Program-made: the position numbers and the translations under genes
NCBI GenBank assembly: GCA_023206055.1
Contig: CP065366.1
Coordinates: forward strand, 1,550,001-1,614,000
Direction: 5' to 3'
Length of the DNA: 64,000 nt
From: Vibrio cyclitrophicus
GTDB lineage: Bacteria > Pseudomonadota > Gammaproteobacteria > Enterobacterales > Vibrionaceae
Part shown: piece by piece, positions 1 through 8,258 of the stretch
Numbering within the stretch: position 1 is the stretch's first letter
Layout: every line of letters starts with the position of its first letter
Notes under the pieces: model-generated
Told to the model about the DNA's origin: nothing
What the model saw: the letters and a program-made list of their open reading frames with translations, nothing else
The model's database searches: none

Positions 1-1039
1 CCGCACCCATAGGGATATAAAGCTGTTTATGCGCGTCAATCGTGACTGAATCAGCTAATTCGATACCATCAAGCAGGTGACGATGATTGTTAGACATCAA
101 AGTCGCACCGCCCCAAGCAGCATCAACGTGGAAATGACAATCTGACTCGGCACACACTTCAGCAATGTCTCTTAGCGGGTCGATGTTACCGGTTTCGGTT
201 GTACCTGCCACACCAATAACGGCGAAAGGTTTTATCTTGTTCTGTTTAAGCTGCTCGATCTTTAGTCTTAGATCGTCAGTGCAAATGCGGTTGTCGTTAT
301 CCGTTTTAACCGATACTAGACCTTCTTGGCCGATGCCAAGAACATCTGCAGCTTTTTTCAGAGAGTAGTGACCGCGTTCAGAGACTAAGATTGCTAGGCC
401 TTCGTAGTCGTAGTGCTTCATGGCTTTAAACAAGCCTTCTTTTTCCACACCTTTGAACGAACCTTGCGCTTTTAGTGCATTGTTACGTGCCACCCAAAGC
501 GCAGTAATGTTCGCGATGGTACCGCCAGAACAAAACGCACCTAAAGAGTGGTTTGCACTGTGCATCCAACGAGAATAAAACTGATCGCTATCTTGATAAA
601 TCAGGCGATGTAACATGCCCAGAACTTGACGCTCTAGGGGAGTGAAAGCTTTTGAGGTCTCGATTTTTACTAGATTCTGATTCAACGCGATCATGATTTT
701 TGAAAGCGGCATCAGGAAGTACGGCAGGGCAGAGGTCATGTGGCCAATGAAACTTGGCGAAGACGTGTGAACCGAATGAGACACAAGAGAATCGAGGAGA
801 TGCTCAGTATGTTCAGAAACAAACTCAGGCTGCTCTGGTATATGAGCATTTGAAAAATCTTTCTCAATTTCACGCAGCGGCTTTTCTTCAGCCACAATAT
901 GTTCACGTAAGAATTGATTCAGGTTTCGTGAAAGTTTGTCTTCAATTTGAGTGAGTGTTGAATCTGGGCCTTCAGGTACCGTGAAGATACGTAGAAGACT
1001 GTCGAAGCTAACATCTGCTGTTTTTTGTTCCGTAACCAT
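1..1039 (-). CDS. panP: PLP-dependent aspartate 1-decarboxylase PanP (3' part outside window)
   Basis: Group II pyridoxal-phosphate decarboxylase. In Vibrio, PanP makes beta-alanine from aspartate for pantothenate synthesis, replacing PanD. Only the first ~346 residues are here; the gene runs off the left edge. I translated it by hand from the ATG at 1039. Visible features are SGGTIAN near residue 170, the cofactor-stacking segment HVDAAWGG near residue 303, and DAHKQLYIPMG near the end, whose Lys should be the Schiff-base lysine. The order panP ... tfoX ... serC matches what I recall of the V. cholerae chromosome. A glutamate or other amino-acid decarboxylase is the alternative reading, since substrate cannot be read from this fragment. 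Confidence 0.85.
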   Translation of the reverse strand, partial: MVTEQKTADVSFDSLLRIFTVPEGPDSTLTQIEDKLSRNLNQFLREHIVAEEKPLREIEKDFSNAHIPEQPEFVSEHTEHLLDSLVSHSVHTSSPSFIGHMTSALPYFLMPLSKIMIALNQNLVKIETSKAFTPLERQVLGMLHRLIYQDSDQFYSRWMHSANHSLGAFCSGGTIANITALWVARNNALKAQGSFKGVEKEGLFKAMKHYDYEGLAILVSERGHYSLKKAADVLGIGQEGLVSVKTDNDNRICTDDLRLKIEQLKQNKIKPFAVIGVAGTTETGNIDPLRDIAEVCAESDCHFHVDAAWGGATLMSNNHRHLLDGIELADSVTIDAHKQLYIPMGA

Positions 1040-1083
1040 AGCAAGCGAGTTATTTTTCTAATATTGACGCGAGCGGGACAATC

Positions 1084-1110
1084 TAAACGAAAACGGGAAC
1101 AATGTCCCGT
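1084..1110 (-). terminator. Probable intrinsic terminator
   Basis: ACGGGA at 1093-1098 pairs with TCCCGT at 1105-1110. On the minus strand this is followed by TTTTCGTTT. It lies just downstream of the secreted-protein gene that ends at 1158, so it would separate that gene from panP. The 6-bp stem and interrupted T-run make it a weak example. Confidence 0.45.
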
Positions 1111-1157
1111 CTTAATTATGAAATCCAACTTCTCACAAAAGCATAGTAAATAAAGGG

Positions 1158-1685
1158 TTATTTACACTTAATTGCTTCAAGCTTAGCAATCGACTGGTTG
1201 TAGCGTTGAAGCGCTGTGTCGATTTGCTTAGGGTGGCTAAGCAATTCAGCAAAGGCAGAGCGCAATTCGTAGTTTTGAGCGTGAGGTGTCGATTGGCGGT
1301 CGTCGAACGTTGTTTTCGCGATTTGACCAAGTTCATCATCACGTGTTGATAGTGTTTTAATGTCGTGTTGCTCTAGTTGCAGCCAGCCTTCTACTGATTG
1401 CTCTGTTGCAACTTTGCTTGAATCGTTCACAAGGTAGTAGTTTACCGCAGCGCGACTAAGCTCGAAGTGGTGCTTACGACCTTCTAGGAACCACTCACTT
1501 ACTTCTGTTAGTTCTGGGTATTGCTCAGAGGTTAATGCAGCAAGGTCGGCATACCAATTCAAAGATGCGTCGATGTACGCATCATATTTTTTTGCTTGGC
1601 ACTGGTTTGTTTCAGACATTGAATCTGCTGCAAAAGAGAAAGTAGAAGTTGAAGCTAGCAGTAATGCGACGCAAAGGCGTTTCAT
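1158..1685 (-). CDS. Secreted protein of unknown function, 175 aa
   Basis: I do not recognise a named family. The N-terminus is a clear Sec signal peptide: MKR, then a hydrophobic core, then a likely cut after FSFAA near residue 20. The mature part is about 155 residues, mostly polar and probably alpha-helical, with only two Cys: one near the mature N-terminus (NQCQAKK) and one at the C-terminus (AIKCK). These could form a disulfide in the periplasm. It stands alone on the minus strand between lysO and panP, with a terminator-like hairpin downstream. No function is proposed. Confidence 0.8.
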   Translation of the reverse strand: MKRLCVALLLASTSTFSFAADSMSETNQCQAKKYDAYIDASLNWYADLAALTSEQYPELTEVSEWFLEGRKHHFELSRAAVNYYLVNDSSKVATEQSVEGWLQLEQHDIKTLSTRDDELGQIAKTTFDDRQSTPHAQNYELRSAFAELLSHPKQIDTALQRYNQSIAKLEAIKCK

Positions 1686-1859
1686 AGTGGTTCCTTTTGT
1701 AAGTTTATTCTTTTTATAACTTTGTCGTTACAGGTTACCGTGATCGTTATTTGTTGAGCAATGACACTTAGTGTCTTTTTATTTCGGTAACTGTATCGGT
1801 GTCTCGGGCATTGGTATTCGAGTTGCATTCTAATCTAAAACAAACGCCATTCCTGCGAT

Positions 1860-2765
1860 CTAGTTAGCAAGAGATACAAAGAACAACATCAATATCGGAA
1901 CAAGCAAGCTTAGGATAAAGCCACTGACGATAGCGATAGGCACACATCGAACGCCGCCTGTTGTTTGAATGACCGGTAAGGTAAAGTCCATCGCAGTAGC
2001 ACCAGCATAACCAATGGAAGTGCACGGGTAGCTACGAATCAGCACTGGAATCAGTACCAAGGCAACCAATTCTCTTAACAGTTCAAGCATGAAAGAAGCG
2101 CCGCCATAGACAGGGCCAAAGGCGTCACCCATTAAGATACCAGCCAGAGAATACCAACCAAACCCAGAAGACATTGCCAAGGCTTTGAACAGAGGGATGT
2201 CTAGGATATAAGCCGCGATTACACCACCTAACATTGAGGTGATGATAATTGTGATTGCGATAACCATACCGTGCTTGTTGAGTAAAATCTGACGAAGTGT
2301 TAGTCCGCTATTACGCAGTTGAATGCCGATAAAGAACAGAAGAACAAACAGAATCCATTCGCTTGCGGTGTCAACCCAATCGAGGCCAATAGGTAGCACT
2401 AAGCCAGCGATTAACCCTGAACCCACCACCAAGATCAGTTTGGCAGACTCCATCGCCATCGAAGAGAGGGGAAGCTTCTTCTTGCTACTGTCGGTTTTCA
2501 GTGGCAGTAATTTATCGATTGCAGGCAACGCCATTAGATTGCATGCGCTTAAACAGACAAAGAAAGTGACGGTATAAAGAAGTATTGTCTGTAGGTTACT
2601 GCCTAGGTTATCAAGGGCGGCTAAACTTAGCCCCATTAACGCCAGGATTACATAGATCAACCGAGATGTTGAGCGGTTGATAAATTCTAATGTCTGAGCG
2701 TTCGAAATTGCAAAAAGATACCCCACGACGAGTGGCGCAAATATAAAGATCATCCCTGTAAACAT
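1860..2765 (-). CDS. lysO: LysO (YbjE/DUF340) family lysine exporter
   Basis: Integral inner-membrane protein of 301 aa, close to the roughly 300 aa of E. coli LysO, which exports L-lysine and toxic analogues such as thialysine. Hydrophobic segments run along the whole length: several N-terminal helices, a polar loop around residues 90-100 (PLKTDSSKKKLP), then a C-terminal half with the conserved-looking SGFGWYSLAG and a GGASFMLELLREL stretch. The HDOD gene ends 54 bp upstream in the same direction, so the two may be cotranscribed. The family call rests on recalled sequence similarity; substrate specificity in Vibrio is inferred. Confidence 0.8.
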   Translation of the reverse strand: MFTGMIFIFAPLVVGYLFAISNAQTLEFINRSTSRLIYVILALMGLSLAALDNLGSNLQTILLYTVTFFVCLSACNLMALPAIDKLLPLKTDSSKKKLPLSSMAMESAKLILVVGSGLIAGLVLPIGLDWVDTASEWILFVLLFFIGIQLRNSGLTLRQILLNKHGMVIAITIIITSMLGGVIAAYILDIPLFKALAMSSGFGWYSLAGILMGDAFGPVYGGASFMLELLRELVALVLIPVLIRSYPCTSIGYAGATAMDFTLPVIQTTGGVRCVPIAIVSGFILSLLVPILMLFFVSLAN

Positions 2766-2819
2766 GCTTTCCCCATTGCATTTACTTCATATTACATTTA
2801 TTCGTAATTTAACAGTGAC

Positions 2820-3809
2820 TTAGAAGCCGCTAGTATTGATCACGTCGCTTAGCTTTGCATTAAAATCATGTTTGCTCAAGTTGCTTAAATTATAAAGCAC
2901 CTCTGCACCCGTCACGTTAAGTTCAACTTCGTGATCATCGATGTTCTCATCCTTGTTTCTGAACATCAGCAGGTGGTTAGCGATTCGAGCGATATCCAAG
3001 TAAGACACTTCACGTTGTTCATGGTTATTGATGGTATTGCTGCACACATCAATGAAGTCGCTGTCGAAGCCCCAACGGTTAAGCACCAATTTACTGGTAG
3101 CAGAACATTGGCCTTGGAAGATTTGTAGAGCGATGTCGTGATCTAGGTAATTGCCATTTTCGAGGTAAAGGTGGTATTCGCTAACCAAACAGAACAATCC
3201 AATGTCAGCCAATAATCCAACAAGCAGTGATTTTTCATGTTCAAGATAACGGTATTCAATAGGGGAGAGTTCTTTAAAACCGTTGGTCACTAGTACCATA
3301 GTGGCGCCTAGCTCTTTTGATACAGAAGCGCTCTGAACCAATAACTTATTACACTCTTTACTGAGGTTTACGGAGTGTTTGAGTTGCTCAATAGCCTGAG
3401 CTGTCACGATGTCACGCACTCTTAATATGCCAAGGCGTGATACAGCCGTCATTATGTCAACACAAGTAATATTACGTCGGTTAAAGACGACAGAATTAGC
3501 CACACGAATGACTATAGCAGTGAGGCCTGGGTCTTCGAGTAAGCACTCGGCAACTTCAGCAATCCCGGTCGATTCAAGAGTACAAAGCGTTTGGATCTTC
3601 AGTACAACGTTAGGGATAGGAGGAAGTGTTATTTTTCCCGCTGAGATAGAATGCCCAACAAGTTGGGCAAACTCTGATTCTAGGCCCTTTAAGAGAAGAG
3701 CCTTATTTTGTGGTAGCCAGAAAAACGATAAATGATTCATATAAAAAGTAAAAACAGGTCGGTCCTGCCATTTTACAAGCCACGATGCTGCGAGGCAATA
3801 CTCACCCAT
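2820..3809 (-). CDS. HDOD domain signalling protein
   Basis: A 329-aa protein with an HDOD domain, a non-catalytic relative of HD phosphohydrolases found in bacterial signalling proteins. The domain starts around residue 55 at ITLPPIPNVVLKIQTL and continues through EDPGLTAIVIRVANSVVFNRR, AVSRLGILRVRDIV and LLADIGLFCLV. No output domain (EAL, GGDEF, kinase) is attached. The start is uncertain: ATG at 3809 gives the full length, while an internal ATG at 3740 (MNHLSFFW) would remove 23 residues with little resemblance to the family. Neither has a strong ribosome binding site. It is followed 54 bp later by the LysO gene. Target and role are unknown. Confidence 0.8.
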   Translation of the reverse strand: MGEYCLAASWLVKWQDRPVFTFYMNHLSFFWLPQNKALLLKGLESEFAQLVGHSISAGKITLPPIPNVVLKIQTLCTLESTGIAEVAECLLEDPGLTAIVIRVANSVVFNRRNITCVDIMTAVSRLGILRVRDIVTAQAIEQLKHSVNLSKECNKLLVQSASVSKELGATMVLVTNGFKELSPIEYRYLEHEKSLLVGLLADIGLFCLVSEYHLYLENGNYLDHDIALQIFQGQCSATSKLVLNRWGFDSDFIDVCSNTINNHEQREVSYLDIARIANHLLMFRNKDENIDDHEVELNVTGAEVLYNLSNLSKHDFNAKLSDVINTSGF

Positions 3810-4063
3810 CTACATAACCTATAATAATTTGAACCGGTGTATCACTAGGTGTTCAAATTTGAGTGTAGTTTGATAGTTTACTGTGATGTCAATCATGAAA
3901 AACCGGAATACACAATTGATTGATGTGAACTAAGTCCAGACTTATTTTTCTTTTCGAAGTATCATTTATTTAAAGGTGGAAAACGCAATCATAATATTCA
4001 CCTAAAGAATAACAAAATAGATTAAAAATTTTTCGCATAAAAAGCTGCTTGTCTGGTGATCAA

Positions 4064-4088
4064 CCTAATCGGGGTAATTTGATTAAGG
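4064..4088 (+). promoter_or_regulatory. RNA hairpin covering the tfoX ribosome binding site
   Basis: CCTAATC (4064-4070) can pair with GATTAAGG (4081-4088) with one bulged A, leaving a 10-nt loop. The 3' arm contains the AAGG Shine-Dalgarno ten bases before the tfoX ATG, so the fold would hide it. In V. cholerae, tfoX translation is blocked by a 5' UTR structure and released by the sRNA TfoR; this is the expected counterpart. The stem is seen here; the regulation is inferred from V. cholerae. Confidence 0.6.
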
Positions 4089-4098
4089 ATCAACGGAT

Positions 4099-4680
4099 AT
4101 GACCGAGACAGCATTTATTAATTACGTGAATCAATTTGGTGAGCATCAAAAACGTTCTATGTTTGGAGGTATTGGCCTCTTTCAAAATGACGCTATGTTC
4201 GCTTTGTTGAGTGAAGGTTGTTTATTCATTAGAGGTGGAAAGTCATTAGATAAAAAACTGACGGGTCTTGATTGTGAAAAGTATCGTCATGTAAAAAAAC
4301 AGACAACAGCTACCGTAAACTATTACGACATTACGGATCTGTTTACATGTGAACATCCTGAATTGGATAGTATTATTCGTACTTCAATCGATAATTCAAT
4401 TCAGCAGCGTAGCTTCAAGAAATCATCAGCTAGCCGTAGATTAAGAGATCTACCAAACATGCAGCTTACGTTAGAGCGCATGGTTAAAAAGGCGGGTGTG
4501 GATGATGTTTCAATGTTTATGCAGTTGGGCGCGCCTGAAGTGTTTAATAAGGTTCGCGAAGCGTACGGAAACGATGTTGACCTAAAACTACTTTGGAAAT
4601 TTGCGGGTGCAATTGATGGTATTCACTGGAAACTATTACAAGAGCCACGCAAGCAGCAATTACTAAAGAGCTGCCACTAA
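4099..4680 (+). CDS. tfoX: TfoX/Sxy competence regulator
   Basis: A 193-aa TfoX/Sxy protein, the master activator of natural transformation on chitin in Vibrio, and also of type VI secretion in several species. The TfoX N-terminal domain (residues ~8-95) has the RSMFGGIGLF signature; the C-terminal domain (~110-190) has RLRDLPNMQLTLERMVKKAG. I chose TfoX over its paralogue TfoY for three reasons. The context (panP side, outer-membrane protein, two-component pair, serC) matches tfoX in V. cholerae as I recall it. The sequence looks closer. The c-di-GMP riboswitch typical of tfoY is absent upstream. AAGG at 4085-4088 is the ribosome binding site, inside a hairpin. A strong terminator follows. 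Confidence 0.9.
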   Translation: MTETAFINYVNQFGEHQKRSMFGGIGLFQNDAMFALLSEGCLFIRGGKSLDKKLTGLDCEKYRHVKKQTTATVNYYDITDLFTCEHPELDSIIRTSIDNSIQQRSFKKSSASRRLRDLPNMQLTLERMVKKAGVDDVSMFMQLGAPEVFNKVREAYGNDVDLKLLWKFAGAIDGIHWKLLQEPRKQQLLKSCH

Positions 4681-4725
4681 AGAAGTTTGCCTTATATGCT
4701 TAAGATTACTGTTAATAAATAAAAA

Positions 4726-4749
4726 CCGAGGAATGTCCTCGGTTTTTTT
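4726..4749 (+). terminator. Intrinsic terminator after tfoX
   Basis: CCGAGGA (4726-4732), loop ATG, TCCTCGG (4736-4742), then seven T. A-run before the stem means it could also act for the convergent outer-membrane gene ending at 4812. Confidence 0.9.
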
Positions 4750-4811
4750 GTTTCTGTCTTAGCAAGTTTGAGAAGCTAAGTGCTCATTAAGAGCTAGTTT
4801 GGCTTTAAGTC

Positions 4812-5354
4812 TTAGTACTTGAAGCGAGCGGTGAACATAAGTTGATCACCGTAGAAGTCGTTAATACGAGCTTCAGCGCCTAGAGAGAAAAGCTCTGTAG
4901 AGTGGAAACGCGCGTAAACAGAACCTGTCCAATCATCGTTGTCATCGATAGAAACGTAACCACCTTTACCACCAACTTCTAGTTGTGGACCAAGCCATTG
5001 GCGAACACCAATGTTGATTTCCATACCGATATCAGTAGAGCTTGAGTTCTCAGGCTGAACGATACGAGCTAGCATTTCACCTGTTAGGTCTGCCCAGTTG
5101 TTTAATGGAGCGTGGAAACCAAGACCTACAGCTGAGTCGTAATCACCTTCAAATTCTGAATCGATACGTGCTATAGCGTGAGCGTTTGGGTGAATTGACT
5201 TACTGAACGCACCACCAAATGTTACTGGGCTAGCACCGATACGTGCTTCAAAGTAATCATAATTAAAGTTGCTCATTACCTGTGGTTGTTCATCAACAGC
5301 TAGTGCTTGACCAGAAGCCAATAGCATAGCGGTAGTAAGTAGAATTTTGCGCAT
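4812..5354 (-). CDS. YfaZ-like outer-membrane beta-barrel protein
   Basis: A 180-aa outer-membrane protein. It has an N-terminal signal peptide (MRKILLTTAMLLASGQALA, cleavage near residue 19) and alternating hydrophobic/polar strands. The C-terminal strand ends LMFTARFKY, the aromatic end expected for BAM-dependent barrels. About eight strands fit the mature length of ~160 residues. It resembles the YfaZ family; the function of that family is not established. It is convergent with tfoX and shares its terminator. Any tie to competence would be speculation. Confidence 0.75.
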   Translation of the reverse strand: MRKILLTTAMLLASGQALAVDEQPQVMSNFNYDYFEARIGASPVTFGGAFSKSIHPNAHAIARIDSEFEGDYDSAVGLGFHAPLNNWADLTGEMLARIVQPENSSSTDIGMEINIGVRQWLGPQLEVGGKGGYVSIDDNDDWTGSVYARFHSTELFSLGAEARINDFYGDQLMFTARFKY

Positions 5355-5641
5355 AACGACCGTAAACCTATATTAGTGTTAATTCCTTTGGTTTGAGACA
5401 AATCGGCAAACCATAAACATTGAGACAGTTTAATCTAACTCACGGAAAAGTAATCCATTAAAATGTAAATCCTTAATCATTTAGTTAAAAAACAAGCAAA
5501 TTAAGGATCAGTCTGTAACGGAGATCTCATGTTTTAGGGCGAATAAGAAAAATTGACCAGCTAATCATTCAAAATTTGTATGTGTTAGGGCGGTTCTTAT
5601 ATCGGATATCGCTTTTCTTAATGTCTATTAATCAATTAGCG
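5355..5641. other. Intergenic region, no gene seen
   Basis: This 287-bp stretch holds the promoter side of the outer-membrane gene and the 3' side of the response regulator. It is AT-rich. I find no ORF, clear hairpin or recognisable binding site in it. Confidence 0.5.
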
Positions 5642-6139
5642 CTATTCACCAAAGCTGGCGCGTTTATCGGCCATTGAAGTCAGTATACGCTCGGTATCTA
5701 AGATGGAAGTCCAGTTAAGTAATTGCTTGTCGTTGGCAATGACATAATCAGTCAGTTGTTGATTAATCGTGTCTCTCAGTTGGTCGCCTTGCCAAGGTTT
5801 TGAAATATAGAAATCCAGCGCAGCGTTGTTAATGGCCGTGACAGTATCTTCAAGTCCAGCTTGTCCGGTAAGCAACAGCTTACGTGTTGGCTTAGTCACG
5901 TCGTGTTGGTTGAGTTCTATCAGAAAATCGATCCCTGTTTTGTCCGGCATGATGTGGTCGCATAAAATTAAGGCGAGCTTAATACCATCTTGGCCCATTT
6001 CTTTGATTACTTGTTTGGCTTCATCGACCGATTCGGCTCCTTCAACAATAAAGTTTTCTTCAAATGGCGCTAAGTCTTGAAGGACACTGTTGAGAACTTC
6101 AGGCTCATCATCGACACATAAAATTAGGTACTTATTCAT
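5642..6139 (-). CDS. Single-domain response regulator
   Basis: Receiver domain in a 165-aa protein without a DNA-binding output. The phosphorylation site set is complete: acidic pair D10/D11 (CVDDEP), acceptor D61 (LCDHIMPDKTG), T91 and K114 (ISKPWQ). A helical tail of ~45 residues follows. Its start overlaps the last 8 bases of the upstream sensor kinase (6132-6139), so the two are translationally coupled and almost certainly cognate. The tail and receiver resemble the N-terminus of that kinase. With no output domain, it probably acts by protein contact, in phosphotransfer or as a competitor for phosphate. Confidence 0.9.
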   Translation of the reverse strand: MNKYLILCVDDEPEVLNSVLQDLAPFEENFIVEGAESVDEAKQVIKEMGQDGIKLALILCDHIMPDKTGIDFLIELNQHDVTKPTRKLLLTGQAGLEDTVTAINNAALDFYISKPWQGDQLRDTINQQLTDYVIANDKQLLNWTSILDTERILTSMADKRASFGE

Positions 6140-8075
6140 GAGGTGCTCCTTCTTGTTTGAATGGAAGCCACACTTGCATATTTGTGTAGCTACCTACCTC
6201 TGACTCCACCAAAATAAAACCTTGATGAGCCGAAACGATTTGTTGAGAAATGGATAACCCAATCCCTAAACCAAAGTTGCCTTCTTTTTTGGTCGTGAAA
6301 TTTGGGTTGAAAATGGTGTTGATGTCTTCTTTGGCAATGCCGTGTCCAGTATCGGAAATTTGCACTACAAGAAACGTGTCGTCGCCTTTAGTCTGTTGGG
6401 AGGTAGCAATGGACACTTTCCCTCGTTCAGAAAGGGCATCGAGCGCATTGGAAATGAGGTTGGTCCACACTTGTTGCAGTGAGAGCGACTGGCACAATAA
6501 GGGCGGTAAGTCAGTGTCGTAATGCTTTTCGAGTTGGTGATGTTTGAGCCTGTTTTCAAAGATTACTAAGGTATCTTCAAGCCCTTCGTGGATATCTGTG
6601 TAGTGGCGAACTTCTTCATCTTCTCTGGCATAGCTTTTTAGGCTTTTGACCATATCGGCAATACGCTTACTGCACACTTGAATTGAGCGAATAGAGTTTC
6701 CCACATAGTGGTAGTGTTCTAAGTCATTGAGCAGCTCTTTGCCTGCTACTGGAGACTCTTTTAATGTGTCTAGCACCGTAGAATCTTGGCTTAGGTTTAG
6801 TCTCACTGCCTTTTTTGCTAGAGCTCGGTCATCGATCGTTGAGGTCAGATGTTTTACGAGCTGTCTTTCTTGAGCTGTTGATAGTGGCTTGGCTAATTTT
6901 GAATGCGCTAGCACGTCAGTCCCTTTATTGGACTCTGGAACGGATAGGTTTGCCAATATCTGGTCGAGATGTTCTGACAGAGTTTCAATACTTCGTAAGA
7001 TAGCGGCAATCGGGTTATTTAGCTCATGTGCGACTCCCGCAACAAGTTGACCCAGCATCGCCATCTTCTCTTTCTCAATCAATTGTTGATGTGCGGACTC
7101 TAACGATTCAAGTGTTTGTTGCAGCTTGATCTTATTGGTGATGCTTCGTTGCAAACGGCGATTGAAGTGACGGAGCAGCAGATTAGTAAATAGTGGCAGC
7201 AGGGTATTGTTTGAATGCATCACTTGAGCAAAGCTATCTTTATCCAGCTTGATAACGCGTGTTTGCGTTAAGGTTATCGCGGTAGAAAACGAAGGCTCAC
7301 CAGTCACAAACGACATCCCGCCGACAATGTTTCCCTTAGAGTGACGAACCACTTCTCGCTGTTGCCCAAGTTCATCTTTCTTATAAAGAGCCGCTTCACC
7401 CTCAATGATCAGCCATAAAAAACGATTGTCTTCGCCTTCCACAGTGAGCAGATGCTCGGGGGAGTAGTCACGAATGGCCTTAGTTTTGTCATCTTTTGAA
7501 AACACATCTTGTAAGGCATTGACGACACGTTCAGCGAGGGCATTATCAGAAAGCTGGTGGTAGTCGTGAATGAACCCCGATTGGAAAGAGTGAATCTTTT
7601 GTTCAATGTGCGCTCTGAGTAAGCGCTGTTGATCCAATGCATCACTGTAAGAGAGCAGGTTTTCTGAGTCATATTGGATAACAAAAGAAGTCAGCTCTTT
7701 TTGCGCTGATTTGAATAGAACCTGATCTTGAACCGGTTTGGTTAGACAGTGATTGAGTCGACCTTCATTCACAGCGGTTAGAATGGATTGAATGTCTGAC
7801 GAGGCGCTGACTAATATCGTTCTTGCGGTATTACTATGGGGTAGCTGTTCAAGTTCAATAAGAAATTGTACGCCATTAAATTCAGAATGATGATGAGTGA
7901 TCACCAAGGCAACGGTTTGGTTGTGATCATGGATATCTTCTAATGCGTGATGTGCGTCTTCTATGTTCTCGGCAGTATAAATATCGAATACAGAAGCCAA
8001 CGGAGCCAGCTCCGAACGTATTCTTTCAATGCTAACCGGATTATTGTCTAAACAGATAACAGCGTATTGATTCAC
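6132..8075 (-). CDS. Sensor histidine kinase with pseudo-receiver and cNMP-binding domain
   Basis: A 647-aa cytoplasmic kinase with no membrane segment. Domains: a receiver-like fold (1-125) lacking the phospho-acceptor (H61 in place of Asp, N11 in place of the second acidic residue, K113 kept); a helical linker; a cyclic-nucleotide-binding-like barrel (~185-290, with FLWLIIEGEAALYKK and IVGGMSFVTGEPSF); a coiled coil; HisKA with H350 in VAGVAHELNNP; and a HATPase with QVWTNLISNALDAL, ISDTGHGI and GLGIGLS. It overlaps the downstream response regulator by 8 bp. The signal may be an intracellular ligand of the cNMP fold or a partner of the pseudo-receiver. Catalytic residues look intact. Confidence 0.9.
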   Translation of the reverse strand: MNQYAVICLDNNPVSIERIRSELAPLASVFDIYTAENIEDAHHALEDIHDHNQTVALVITHHHSEFNGVQFLIELEQLPHSNTARTILVSASSDIQSILTAVNEGRLNHCLTKPVQDQVLFKSAQKELTSFVIQYDSENLLSYSDALDQQRLLRAHIEQKIHSFQSGFIHDYHQLSDNALAERVVNALQDVFSKDDKTKAIRDYSPEHLLTVEGEDNRFLWLIIEGEAALYKKDELGQQREVVRHSKGNIVGGMSFVTGEPSFSTAITLTQTRVIKLDKDSFAQVMHSNNTLLPLFTNLLLRHFNRRLQRSITNKIKLQQTLESLESAHQQLIEKEKMAMLGQLVAGVAHELNNPIAAILRSIETLSEHLDQILANLSVPESNKGTDVLAHSKLAKPLSTAQERQLVKHLTSTIDDRALAKKAVRLNLSQDSTVLDTLKESPVAGKELLNDLEHYHYVGNSIRSIQVCSKRIADMVKSLKSYAREDEEVRHYTDIHEGLEDTLVIFENRLKHHQLEKHYDTDLPPLLCQSLSLQQVWTNLISNALDALSERGKVSIATSQQTKGDDTFLVVQISDTGHGIAKEDINTIFNPNFTTKKEGNFGLGIGLSISQQIVSAHQGFILVESEVGSYTNMQVWLPFKQEGAPHE

Positions 8076-8258
8076 AGCTCAACCTTAATAGTAGCGACGC
8101 TTCTAGCCTAGCAAGAACCGCCGAATAAGGATGAGAGCTAGCCGTTAATTTATTGAGGCAATCGAAGTATCGAGCAATAGACTGATTTAACTCAATGTTT
8201 CTTGTTTGCTACTGATGGGTTAGACTAAAAAAAACAGACACGTGTAGAAAGAGAACTC

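Noticed and set aside
3810..4098. c-di-GMP (GEMM) riboswitch upstream of the TfoX-family gene, as found before tfoY
   Set aside because: The conserved GEMM segments are not present; only the short ribosome-binding-site hairpin is. This supports TfoX rather than TfoY.
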